Assembly: GCA_023423895.1 (NCBI GenBank)
Contig: JAFAER010000246.1
Coordinates: forward strand, 1-15,524
Length of the DNA: 15,524 nucleotides
Source of the DNA: Pseudomonadota bacterium
Lineage (GTDB): Bacteria > Myxococcota_A > Polyangia > Polyangiales > Polyangiaceae
Direction of reading: 5' to 3'
Positions 7,271 through 14,240 of the stretch are shown here, piece by piece (positions within the stretch are counted from its first letter, which is position 1; every line of letters starts with the position of its first letter). The notes below the pieces were generated by a model that was given only the letters and a program-made list of their open reading frames with translations, ran no database searches and had not been told where the DNA came from. The translations under genes were made by a program, and so were the position numbers.

Positions 7271-7697
7271 GACGGTCGGCACATTCGGTCTCGAGCACGC
7301 CACGCGTCATCGTGAACCGATGGTTGAGCCGTGTGTCCTGCCCGATCGTGAACAGCGTCGTGCACGCGCCCGCCTTCGGGTCGTCACAGCCCCATACGAC
7401 GCGACCGATGCGCGCGTTGACGAGCGCCCCGGCGCACATCACGCAGGGCTCGAGCGTCACGTAGAGCGTATGCCCCTCGAGGCGCCACGACCGTCGAGCC
7501 TTCGCCGCGGCCCGAATCGCGACGACCTCGGCATGGGCCGTCGGGTCCGCATCGGTCTCGCGAAGGTTGTGGCTGCGCGCGACCTCTCGGCCGTCGGCAT
7601 CGACGAGCACGCAGCCGACCGGCACCTCGCCGAACGTCGCGGCACGGTCCGCCTCGACCAGCGCTTCTCGCATCCACTGCTCGTCGGTCACGGCCAT
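7227..7697 (-). CDS. tadA: tRNA-specific adenosine-34 deaminase
   Basis: A 156-aa zinc deaminase that converts A34 to inosine in tRNA-Arg(ACG), so that one tRNA reads CGU, CGC and CGA. The zinc and proton-shuttle motifs are intact: HAE at 55-57 and PCVMC at 84-88. Other family features are GEVPVGCVLV, N44 in SHNLRE, and GALVNARIGRVVWGCDDPKAGA. Length is normal. ATG 7697 is the only possible start: an in-frame stop lies at 7737-7739 with no start codon between. No Shine-Dalgarno is present; the ATG follows three copies of a CAGCCG-type hexamer. It lies 97 nt downstream of a tRNA-Arg(ACG) gene on the same strand, with no terminator visible between, so co-transcription is plausible. Its 3' end overlaps alkD. 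Confidence 0.96.
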   Translation of the reverse strand: MAVTDEQWMREALVEADRAATFGEVPVGCVLVDADGREVARSHNLRETDADPTAHAEVVAIRAAAKARRSWRLEGHTLYVTLEPCVMCAGALVNARIGRVVWGCDDPKAGACTTLFTIGQDTRLNHRFTMTRGVLETECADRLKRFFASLRALGKK

Positions 7698-7794
7698 GTT
7701 GCGGCTGCGGCTGCGGCTCGGGCGACGACACGGGGCTCACATGCCCGAAGGGGCGGACCTCGTCGTCGGAGATGTCGGAGATGGTGATGAGTAG

Positions 7795-7868
7795 CGCGCC
7801 CGGGAAGATTCGAACTTCCGACACCTGGTTCCGTAGACCAGTGCTCTATCCAGCTGAGCTACGGGCGC
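7795..7868 (-). tRNA. tRNA-Arg (anticodon ACG)
   Basis: A complete 74-nt cloverleaf on the minus strand. The acceptor stem is GCGCCCG/CGGGCGC, the D arm GCTC-AGCTGGATA-GAGC, the anticodon arm CTGGT-CTACGGA-ACCAG and the T arm GGAAG-TTCGAAT-CTTCC. The discriminator is G and CCA is not encoded. The anticodon is ACG. The arginine identity bases A20 and C35 are present. Position 37 is G, where E. coli tRNA-Arg(ACG) has A. A34 is the expected target of TadA, encoded just downstream. Confidence 0.97.
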
Positions 7869-7904
7869 CCTCGATCTCGCGGCTGCGAGGCTCGAAGGAG
7901 GCGC

Positions 7905-7932
7905 ACCATACATCCGGCGTAGACGGTGTCAA
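7905..7932 (-). promoter_or_regulatory. Sigma70-type promoter of tRNA-Arg(ACG)-tadA
   Basis: On the minus strand a perfect TTGACA (7927-7932) is followed after 16 nt by TATGGT (7905-7910). Transcription would begin near 7898, giving a leader of about 30 nt before the tRNA. This is the best -35/-10 pair in the window. Confidence 0.75.
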
Positions 7933-8456
7933 CGAAACACTTCGCTCGAGAGTGAAATCGCGATCGAAAAGCCTCAGCGAGCTCTACCTTTGCCTTCGAC
8001 GACTGTGGTGAGGCGCGCCTTGGCAGAGCTCTCGGAAGAATGATGCCAACTACGCAAACAGTGCAGACCCGCGGGGGGACGCTGACTGTGCTGGCAGGCA
8101 ACCGACCCCTGCGGCGGCCCTGTGGAGAACGCAAAGCTCGGGGATCGTTCGTTTTGTGAAAGTGGCATGAGCAGTGCTCCAAGGGAGATCACTGTCCCGC
8201 ACGTAGCTTCTCTCTACCTTCTTCTTCGCTTTGGTAGGGGCAGTCCTTGAAAGACAGACACGGCGCGAGGTGCTGGGCTGCTCGTCGCGTCGCATCGGGC
8301 TCGATTCTCCCTTTTCGAGCCCGGCCTCGTCCGAGAGACGCCCGCCCCAGCAACGTGGGCGGGTTGCCTTTCTTCCTTCTGCGCCGTTCTTGTCGAGCTT
8401 TCTTCCCTGGCTTGGGTTCCGGTCACTGTTCTCTCCCTGAGATCGTGCTGGCTTTC
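7933..8456. other. Hairpin-rich non-coding stretch upstream of PDZ-thioredoxin gene
   Basis: No supported coding region. The second half is unusually rich in T and C for this genome. Inverted repeats on the + strand include GGGA/TCCC (8183-8198), CTCTACC/GGTAGGG (8212-8218/8233-8239), GGGCTCG/CGAGCCC (8297-8303/8316-8322) and CCCGCCC/GGGCGGG (8341-8363). I see no SRP, tmRNA or RNase P signature. It may be a long 5' leader, a small RNA, or both. Confidence 0.5.
8341..8376 (+). terminator. Possible intrinsic terminator or attenuator
   Basis: A perfect 7-bp GC stem (CCCGCCC 8341-8347, GGGCGGG 8357-8363) with a 9-nt loop is followed by an interrupted T-rich tract (TTGCCTTTCTTCC). No gene lies upstream on this strand, so it would end an untranslated or small-RNA transcript. 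Confidence 0.4.
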
Positions 8457-8490
8457 CGTGGCGCTTCCCCTTCGCGGGGGTAGCGCCACG
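8457..8490 (+). other. Long hairpin just upstream of PDZ-thioredoxin start
   Basis: CGTGGCGCT (8457-8465) pairs perfectly with AGCGCCACG (8482-8490), and an inner CCCC/GGGG stem follows after a T-T mismatch. The hairpin ends 27 nt before the ATG at 8518 and TCGCTTTT follows it. It could be a terminator/attenuator or a 5'-UTR structure. Confidence 0.5.
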
Positions 8491-8517
8491 TCGCTTTTGT
8501 GCGTCAGACTTTCCTCG

Positions 8518-9468
8518 ATGCGAGCCGCGCGCTTTCTCCTCGTCTCTGGTCTTGTCCTCGGGGGCGCGGCGGCCGAGACGACGGCTCGTGCGGATGATCG
8601 ACCCGCGGCTGCTGCTCCTCCATTCGCCTCAAGCGCCTCGGGCGCCTCGGGCGCCTCGGGCGCCTCGAGCGCGTCCCCGCGAGCTCCGACCGGCCTTCCG
8701 TGGCTCGGTGTCTCGATGGACAACGGGGGAGATCTCGGCGTCCGCGTCGAGAACGTCGTCCGCGGCTCTCCTGCAGAGCGCGGCGGCGTCCGCGCCGGCG
8801 ATCGGATCGTGGCCATCGACGGGACGCGGGTGACCGCTCCGGCGCATGTCTCGCGGACCGTGGCGACGCACAAGGTCGGCGAGACGGTGACGCTCGGCCT
8901 CGAGCGCACGGGCAACGCCATCACTGCTTCGATCGTCCTCGGCACACGCCCGTCGAGCGACGACCTGCTCAAGATGCATCTCGTCGGCGCCCCGGCCCCT
9001 GCGTGGACCAACGTGACTCCGCTTTCGGGAGCACCGGGGGCGGTCGCTGCGCTGAAGGGGAAGGTGGCACTGATCGACTTCTGGGCTTCGTGGTGCGGCC
9101 CGTGCCGCATGATCGCGCCGCGCCTCAGCGCGTTGAAAGATCGCCTCGGCCCGCAAGGGCTCGCGGTCGTCGGCATCACGACGGACGAAGCCGAGCAGGC
9201 CGCGGTCTTCGCCGAGAAACACCAGATGCGTTATCCGGTGGTCGTCGACAAGGACGGCGACACGAGCCGCGCGTACAACATCACCGGGCTTCCGACGATG
9301 ATCCTCGTCGACAAGAAGGGCATCGTTCGCGACGTGTTCGTCGGGTTCGATCCCGGTGCGGAAGCGCGGCTCGAAGTCGCCGTGAAGAAGCTCCTCGCCG
9401 AGACAGGCTCGCCGGGGGCCGCGCCCGTGGTTCCAGGGCCGACGATTCCTCGTCCCGAAGGGCGCTGA
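8518..9468 (+). CDS. Secreted PDZ-thioredoxin (TlpA-like) fusion protein
   Basis: A 316-aa protein predicted to be exported and to carry out thiol-disulfide exchange. Order: a Sec-type signal peptide (1-25, ending near ARADD), a low-complexity Ala/Ser/Gly linker (about 29-55), a PDZ domain (about 59-142: LPWLGVSMDNGGDLGVRVE, RGSPAERGGVRAGDRIVAID), and a thioredoxin-like domain (about 157-295). The thioredoxin part has the active site WCGPC (192-196) preceded by LIDFWAS, the cis-Pro loop GLPT (257-260), and VVVDKDGD/ILVDKKG strands as in TlpA/ResA proteins. The PDZ domain may bind the C-termini or exposed strands of client proteins. ATG 8518 is chosen because it begins a proper signal peptide; the frame is open further upstream. 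A weak CAGACT box lies 7 nt before the ATG. The downstream VWA gene starts 48 nt after the stop. Confidence 0.92.
   Translation: MRAARFLLVSGLVLGGAAAETTARADDRPAAAAPPFASSASGASGASGASSASPRAPTGLPWLGVSMDNGGDLGVRVENVVRGSPAERGGVRAGDRIVAIDGTRVTAPAHVSRTVATHKVGETVTLGLERTGNAITASIVLGTRPSSDDLLKMHLVGAPAPAWTNVTPLSGAPGAVAALKGKVALIDFWASWCGPCRMIAPRLSALKDRLGPQGLAVVGITTDEAEQAAVFAEKHQMRYPVVVDKDGDTSRAYNITGLPTMILVDKKGIVRDVFVGFDPGAEARLEVAVKKLLAETGSPGAAPVVPGPTIPRPEGR
8626..8670 (+). repeat. Five tandem 9-bp repeats coding an Ala-Ser-Gly linker
   Basis: GCCTCAAGC, three identical GCCTCGGGC, and GCCTCGAGC follow each other. They encode ASS, ASG, ASG, ASG, ASS between the signal peptide and the PDZ domain, so copy number changes would only alter linker length. 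Confidence 0.95.
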
Positions 9469-9503
9469 CGCGCTCGGCCTGGCCTGTCGGGCTCGGCGCG
9501 GGT

Positions 9504-9508
9504 AGGAG
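9504..9508 (+). promoter_or_regulatory. Shine-Dalgarno sequence AGGAG
   Basis: AGGAG lies 8 nt before ATG 9517 and fixes that start rather than the adjoining GTG 9514. It is one of the few good ribosome binding sites in the window, which fits an internal position in a transcript begun upstream. Confidence 0.7.
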
Positions 9509-9516
9509 CAGAGGTG

Positions 9517-10917
9517 ATGGATCGTCGCGCCGTGCTCCGCATCGTCGACGAGCTTCTCTGGGTGCTTCGTCGCGAAGGTCTGGCGATCGCGACGTCGCAG
9601 GCGATCGACGCGGTCCGAGCCATCGAGCTCGTCGGCTTCGAGTCGCGGGACGACCTGCGCGAGACGCTCGCCGCCGTGATCGTCCAGCGTGGGCGCGACC
9701 GCGCCCGCTTCGATCGTGCCTTCGACGCCTTCTTCGCTCGCACGGGGCACCGCCGCACGCTCTGGGAGCGGCTCGAGCTTAAGGGATTCTCCGCCGACGA
9801 GCTCGTGGCCCTTCGTGAGCTACTCGATCAGCTCGCGGCGTCGTCTCCCGACGGCGCGCTGAGTACGCTGCTCGGCCGTAGCTCCGAGCTCGATCGGCTG
9901 CTGCATCTCGCAGGGACGTCACGGCTCCTGGAGGCGATGCAGAGCCCGCTGCAGGCGGGGTTCTACACGCACCGGCTGCTCGATCGGATCGGTGCGCGAG
10001 AGGCCCGTGACGCGCTCGGCGCCTTGCGTCCTCGCCTCGTCGACGCCCTCGGCGACGAACGCGGAGCCGCGCTCGCCGTCGCGCTCGAGGCCGAGCTCGC
10101 AGCGGCGAACGACGACGTCCGCGCCTTCGTGAGGCAAACGGTCGGGCGGCGCGAAGAGGAGGAGGGCGCGCCGCGCGATCTGCTCTCGACGCCGTTCGCC
10201 TCGCTCGATGACGCGGAGATCGAAGAAGTCCGGCGGGCGGTCCGGCGCTTCGTCCAGCGACTGCGCGGTGGCGAGCGCGTCCGGCGAAGGCGTGCGCGAA
10301 AAGGAAGGGTCGACGCGCATCGGACCCTGCGGCTCGCGATGCGGACCGACGGTGTTCCCTTCGCGCTCGCGCGGAAGGCGCGGCGCAGAGACAAACCGAA
10401 GCTCGTCATCGTCTGCGACGTGAGCGAGTCGGTACGCGCGGTCGCGCGGTTTCTGCTCGAGCTCGCATACGCTGCGCAGGAGCTCTTCTCTGGCACGCGC
10501 ACGTTCGTCTTCGTCAGCGAGCTCGGTGAGACGACCCGCCTGTTCGAGGACCATCCCGTCGAGACGGCGCTTGCGCGCGCATACTCCGGGGCCGTGGTGC
10601 CGGTGACGCACAACTCGAACTACGGCCGCGCGCTGCGTGCGTTCGAGCAAGAGGTCGTGCCCGCGCTCGATCGGCGGACGACCGTCGTGATCCTCGGCGA
10701 TGGCCGCTCCAACTATCTCGATCCTGCAGCCGAGGTCCTCGATGCCATCCGCGCACGAGCGCGTGCGCTCGTCTGGCTGTGCCCCGAGCCGCGCGCCGCG
10801 TGGGCGACCGGCGACAGCGCCATGCCGCGGTACGCTCCGCGCTGTACGAGCGTCCTGGAGGTGCGCAGCGCCCGCGATCTCGAGGATGCCGCGCGCCTGC
10901 TCGTCACGCTCAGGTAG
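9517..10917 (+). CDS. CoxE-like von Willebrand factor A domain protein
   Basis: A 466-aa cytoplasmic protein of the VWA/CoxE type. The N-terminal ~240 residues are helical and charged (VLRIVDELLWVLRREGLAIA, AFDAFFARTGHRRTLWERL), as in CoxE-like proteins. An Arg-rich stretch (about 248-265) then leads to RTLRLAMRTDGVPFALARKA and the VWA domain (about 293-466). The MIDAS metal site is visible: DVSES (301-305), a THNSNYGRAL loop with a possible metal-binding Thr364, and ILGDGRSNY with Asp395. In known systems CoxE-type proteins act with MoxR-family AAA+ ATPases in inserting metal cofactors or assembling enzymes. No MoxR gene lies in this window. The gene starts 48 nt after the PDZ-thioredoxin gene and may be co-transcribed with it. 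Confidence 0.88.
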   Translation: MDRRAVLRIVDELLWVLRREGLAIATSQAIDAVRAIELVGFESRDDLRETLAAVIVQRGRDRARFDRAFDAFFARTGHRRTLWERLELKGFSADELVALRELLDQLAASSPDGALSTLLGRSSELDRLLHLAGTSRLLEAMQSPLQAGFYTHRLLDRIGAREARDALGALRPRLVDALGDERGAALAVALEAELAAANDDVRAFVRQTVGRREEEEGAPRDLLSTPFASLDDAEIEEVRRAVRRFVQRLRGGERVRRRRARKGRVDAHRTLRLAMRTDGVPFALARKARRRDKPKLVIVCDVSESVRAVARFLLELAYAAQELFSGTRTFVFVSELGETTRLFEDHPVETALARAYSGAVVPVTHNSNYGRALRAFEQEVVPALDRRTTVVILGDGRSNYLDPAAEVLDAIRARARALVWLCPEPRAAWATGDSAMPRYAPRCTSVLEVRSARDLEDAARLLVTLR

Positions 10918-10944
10918 GACCGCGCACGGCGGGACCAGGCCTGC

Positions 10945-12108
10945 TCAGATGCCGTCGGTCGGGATGCCGACGAGCTGCAGCTTGCCCTGCAGCCGCTTGC
11001 TCACGCCGACATTGTTCTTGGCGTCGACGATCACCGCCGCAACACCTTCGAGCGACTCGACGAGCTTCATGCCCTTCTCGGGACCGAGGATGAAGACGGC
11101 GTCGTCGATCTCGTCCGCGAGCAACGCGGTGGGCGCCCAGATCGTCACGCTCCTGCAGGCGGTCGCGGGCTGACCGGTCCGGGGATCGATGATGTGGTGA
11201 TACCGCTTGCCGCCGACGACGTACGCGCGCTCGTAGTCTCCGGCGGTGCTGAAGGCATGATCCGTGAGCGGCAGTGTCGCGAAGTACCGCCCATCCGGCC
11301 CGCGAGGATCGCGGATGCCCGCTTGCCACTCGCTGCCGTCCGGCTTCCTTCCGCGTGCGAGCAGATCGCCACCGGCCTGCACGAAGAACGATGACAGCCC
11401 CGCCTTCTCGAGTACGCGCGCGGCCATGTCCACCGCGTAGCCCTTGGCGATCCCGCCGAGGCCGATCTGCGTCTTGTCCTTCGCGAGCATCACGGTCTTC
11501 TCGCGCTCGTCGAGCTTGATGTTCCGGAAGCCGACGAACGGAAGACGCGCCTTGATGTCCTTCTCGGCGGGCGGGTGAGGGTCGAGGTCCTCGTCGAACT
11601 TCCACAGCCCGTGAAGCGTGTGGAACGTGATGTCGAACGTGCCTTCCGAGATCTCGCTCGTGTGCACGGACTCCTTGATGACGTTGAACGTCTCGTCGCT
11701 CACCTTCACCGGCGACTTGCCGGCTGAGGCGTTGATGCGCGACACCTCGCTGTCGCGCCACGTCGTCATGAGCGCTTCGATGCGCTTGATCTCTTCGATC
11801 GCCGCGTCGAAGGCCGCACGCGTCTTGCGCGCATCGACCGCGGGCGTCGTGTACGCAGCGAACGCGATGTGCGTTCCCATTGCCGCTCCCTGTCCGTGGA
11901 CGCGCTCCGGTACGAACGCGCGCGACCCTGCGTCGGGCAGCGGATCTTCGGCGCTCGCGAGGACCGCCCTCGCGGGATCCTCGGAGAGCACGGGGGAGGA
12001 CGGGGACTCCGGCGCGCTCGGGAGCGGCGGCACTCCGGCCGCGGGTTGATCGCGGCAAGCAGCCGTCGTGATGCCTAGGACGAGGAGCCACCCGAAGCGC
12101 GTCCGCAC
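10945..12108 (-). CDS. apbE: FAD:protein FMN transferase (ApbE family), lipoprotein
   Basis: A 387-aa periplasmic lipoprotein predicted to transfer FMN from FAD to Ser/Thr of target proteins using Mg2+. A signal peptide ends at TTAAC (Cys18), followed by a Pro/Ser/Ala linker to about residue 65. ApbE signatures are complete: GAAMGTHIAFAAY (about 74-86), DSEVSRINASAG, GTFDITFHTLHGLW, IGLGGIAKGYAVDMAA (215-230), VQAGGDLLARG (243-253) and YHHIIDPRTGQPA (303-315). The start is GTG 12108: an ATG at 12119 is out of frame, and a TATGAA box lies 6 nt upstream. No Nqr, Rnf or other flavoprotein target gene is in the window. It is convergent with the VWA gene (27 nt apart) and divergent from the M20 gene (57 nt). 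Confidence 0.95.
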   Translation of the reverse strand: MRTRFGWLLVLGITTAACRDQPAAGVPPLPSAPESPSSPVLSEDPARAVLASAEDPLPDAGSRAFVPERVHGQGAAMGTHIAFAAYTTPAVDARKTRAAFDAAIEEIKRIEALMTTWRDSEVSRINASAGKSPVKVSDETFNVIKESVHTSEISEGTFDITFHTLHGLWKFDEDLDPHPPAEKDIKARLPFVGFRNIKLDEREKTVMLAKDKTQIGLGGIAKGYAVDMAARVLEKAGLSSFFVQAGGDLLARGRKPDGSEWQAGIRDPRGPDGRYFATLPLTDHAFSTAGDYERAYVVGGKRYHHIIDPRTGQPATACRSVTIWAPTALLADEIDDAVFILGPEKGMKLVESLEGVAAVIVDAKNNVGVSKRLQGKLQLVGIPTDGI

Positions 12109-12114
12109 GCGTCT

Positions 12115-12120
12115 TTCATA
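12115..12120 (-). promoter_or_regulatory. Putative -10 box (TATGAA) of apbE
   Basis: On the minus strand TATGAA ends 6 nt before the GTG start at 12108, the same geometry as boxes before other genes here. The last position departs from the TAnnnT pattern. Confidence 0.35.
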
Positions 12121-12165
12121 GCATTCCTTGCGTGGATCCGGGCGTGCTGGTAGCGGCTACGCGCG

Positions 12166-13344
12166 ATGCTTTCCGCCGAGCTGTCCACGGTCATCGACGA
12201 GACGGTCGACAAGGAGCGCTCCGCGCTCGCGAAGCTTTCTCGAGACATCCACGCGAACCCCGAGCTTCGCTTTCAGGAGCACAAGGCCGCGTCCTGGATT
12301 GCCGAGCTCCTGCGTTCCCGCGGGTTCGAGGTCGAGCACGGCCTTGCGGACATGCCGACGGCGCTCCGCGCGCGCAGAGGCAAGGCAGATGGACCGAAGG
12401 TAGCGATCCTCGGCGAATACGACGCGCTCCCCGACATCGGGCATGCCTGCGGTCACAACCTCATCGCGACGAGCGCGGTCGGTGCGTTCCTCGCGGCAGC
12501 GGCTGTCGTCGATCGTGCAGACGGCGAAGTGCTGTTCCTCGGCACGCCCGCAGAGGAGGGCGGCGGCGGCAAGATCAAGATGATCGACGCGGGCGTCTTC
12601 GACGGGCTCGATGCCGCGCTCATGTTCCACCCGTTCGATCGCGACATGCTCGCTCACACCGCGCTCGCGAGCATGTGGCTCGCGATGACCTTCAAGGGCG
12701 CGCCGGCGCATGCTGCCGCCGCCCCGCACGACGGCAAGAGCGCGCTCCAGGCCTGCATGGACACGTTTCGGCTGATCGACGGCCAGCGCGTTCGCTTCCG
12801 CGACGGCGTGCGCGTGCACGGATACATCACGAACGGCGGGCAGGCGGTCAACATCATCCCGGAGCTCGCGTCGTGCGAATTCAGCGTCCGCGCTCGCGAC
12901 ACGACGGAGCTCGCACGCGTCCGCGGCATCGTCGAGCGCTGCGCGCAGGCCGCCGCGCTCGCGAGCGAGGTGACCGTCGAGATCGTCGTTCGCCAGGGTT
13001 ACCGCGACATGCGCAACAACATGACGATGGCACGGGCGTTCGGTGAGCATCTCGGGGCGCTCGGTCGCTCGGCTCCCGAAACGGATCCGCGCGTCGGCGC
13101 AGGCAGCACGGACATGGGCGACGTGTCCCACGTGGTCCCGTCGATCCATCCCTACCTCGCGATCGTCGACGAGAACGTCGCGCTCTGCCATCAGCATGCG
13201 TTCGCCCACGCTGCAGCGAGTGACCGTGGATTCGTGACGGCGATCGAGGCCGCGAAAGCACTCGCGCGTACCGCGGTCGAGCTCCTGACCGACGAACGGC
13301 TGCGCGCCGCCGCTCGCGCCGAGTGGATCGAGAGCCGAGCCTGA
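12166..13344 (+). CDS. M20-family amidohydrolase / peptidase
   Basis: A 392-aa cytoplasmic metallohydrolase of the M20D amidohydrolase type (aminoacylase-, AbgB- and HipO-related), predicted to cleave an amide bond of an N-acyl amino acid or similar compound. Metal and catalytic motifs are in order: DIHANPELRFQEHKAA (27-42), GHACGHN (92-98), PAEEGGGGK (128-136) with the catalytic Glu pair, MFHP (153-156), GSTDMGDVSHVVPSIHP (313-329), and a His-rich C-terminal motif (342-348). The dimerisation-lid segment includes FKGAPAHAAAAPHDGKSAL and NGGQAVNIIPELA. Length is typical. The HACGHN and AEEGGGGK style resembles amidohydrolases near AbgB, but the substrate cannot be told from sequence. ATG 12166 has no Shine-Dalgarno sequence; a poor TAGCGG-like box lies upstream. 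It is transcribed divergently from apbE. Confidence 0.92.
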   Translation: MLSAELSTVIDETVDKERSALAKLSRDIHANPELRFQEHKAASWIAELLRSRGFEVEHGLADMPTALRARRGKADGPKVAILGEYDALPDIGHACGHNLIATSAVGAFLAAAAVVDRADGEVLFLGTPAEEGGGGKIKMIDAGVFDGLDAALMFHPFDRDMLAHTALASMWLAMTFKGAPAHAAAAPHDGKSALQACMDTFRLIDGQRVRFRDGVRVHGYITNGGQAVNIIPELASCEFSVRARDTTELARVRGIVERCAQAAALASEVTVEIVVRQGYRDMRNNMTMARAFGEHLGALGRSAPETDPRVGAGSTDMGDVSHVVPSIHPYLAIVDENVALCHQHAFAHAAASDRGFVTAIEAAKALARTAVELLTDERLRAAARAEWIESRA

Positions 13345-13540
13345 GCGCCGCGGCGCTGCTCGCACTCGCCGCTGCGATGATTAACCAAGGATCGAACGAT
13401 CACGCGACGACGCCGGCGCGTCCGAGGGCCTCACTGGATGTTCCAGGGCTCAGCGCGCGTGGAGGAAGCGCGCGCAGCCTGGCCCACCAAAAATGCAAGC
13501 GCGAGCATTTGCCGGCTCGGCGCTACGGATGGGTCCAAGT

Positions 13541-13546
13541 TAGGCT
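13541..13546 (+). promoter_or_regulatory. Putative -10 box (TAGGCT) for a leaderless start
   Basis: TAGGCT ends 6 nt before GTG 13553 (9 nt before GTG 13556). No Shine-Dalgarno sequence lies between. It favours GTG 13553. Confidence 0.45.
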
Positions 13547-13552
13547 CCCCTC

Positions 13553-14188
13553 GTGGTGACAAAACGCATCATCGTGGGCCTCTTCTTCGTCGCGGGCTGC
13601 GCTGTCGAGGCTTCCGACGCGGGGCGAGATGCCCCGGCCGACTCCGCCAAGGACACGCGTGGTGCAGAAGTCCCCACGCCGCCGGCGCCAACGCCGGGCG
13701 CGGGAGGCGCAGACGGGGGTGGTGCGAGCGCCGAACCTCCGCTCCTGTCGTGGGGATTCGAGCCCGCGAGCGCGGACTGCAACGGCTGGCCTGTGCTCGG
13801 TGCCGACGCGATCCGCGCGACGCCGGCGCGATCGGGCGGCTACTCGTGCAAGCTTTGCTCGAACGGAACGGCCGAAGGGCTCGGGCTCGAGCGTGACCTC
13901 GGCGCCGTCCCAGCAGGCCGGTATGTGCTCACCGCGTGGGTCCGCAAACGCGTTCAGAACGCTGCGCCTGGAGAAGCGCACGCGCGCCTGGACGCGGAGA
14001 CGGCGCGCGGCGAGGCCGTGAGCGCGGTTGCACCGTCGGTCGCCGTGCGTGACGAGTGGGACCGTCTCGAGGCCACGATCGATCTCGCGGACGGAGCCTC
14101 GAAGGTCCGGCTGACGATCGGATCGGAGCTCGCCGAGATCGATCGGTGCCTGTTCGTCGACGACGTGACCGTCGTTCGCGTTCGCTGA
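13553..14188 (+). CDS. Small lipoprotein with carbohydrate-binding-module-like domain
   Basis: A 211-aa predicted lipoprotein; no family is recognised with certainty. The signal KRIIVGLFFVAGC gives a lipobox FVAGC (Cys16). An Ala/Pro/Gly linker follows to about residue 62. The C-terminal ~145 residues have the pattern of a CBM4/9-like jelly roll: GFEPASADCNGWPVLGADAI, RSGGYSCKLCSNG, AGRYVLTAWVRKR, WDRLEATIDL and CLFVDDVTVVR, where the last strand is the usual end of such modules. Cysteines near 75-100 and 200 may form disulfides. The start is GTG 13553 or GTG 13556. It would sit on the cell surface or outer membrane, perhaps binding polysaccharide; this is inference. The stop codon touches an 18-bp repeat block shared with the convergent gene's end. 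Confidence 0.75.
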   Translation: MVTKRIIVGLFFVAGCAVEASDAGRDAPADSAKDTRGAEVPTPPAPTPGAGGADGGGASAEPPLLSWGFEPASADCNGWPVLGADAIRATPARSGGYSCKLCSNGTAEGLGLERDLGAVPAGRYVLTAWVRKRVQNAAPGEAHARLDAETARGEAVSAVAPSVAVRDEWDRLEATIDLADGASKVRLTIGSELAEIDRCLFVDDVTVVRVR

Positions 14189-14236
14189 GTCGCCGAGTAC
14201 GCGCGAGTCGGCGAGTACGCGCGAGTCGCCGAGTCG
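14187..14236. repeat. 18-bp tandem repeats (2.8 copies) between convergent genes
   Basis: GAGTCGCCGAGTACGCGC (14187-14204), GAGTCGGCGAGTACGCGC (14205-14222) and the partial GAGTCGCCGAGTCG (14223-14236). The middle copy carries a C-to-G change that makes TCGGCG (14208-14213) complementary to CGCCGA in both the left (14191-14196) and right (14227-14232) copies, so two alternative hairpins are possible. It fills the gap between two convergent stop codons. Confidence 0.92.
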
Positions 14237-14240
14237 TGTC

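Noticed and set aside
7772..8011. 79-aa open frame on the + strand
   Set aside because: It runs through the antisense of the tRNA-Arg gene, and the sequence is explained by that tRNA and its promoter.
7933..8456. SRP RNA, tmRNA or RNase P RNA in the large gap
   Set aside because: I looked for their conserved cores on both strands and saw none. The hairpins alone do not identify a known family.
12157..13365. 402-aa open frame on the minus strand
   Set aside because: It is the shadow of the M20 amidohydrolase, whose full motif set is on the + strand.
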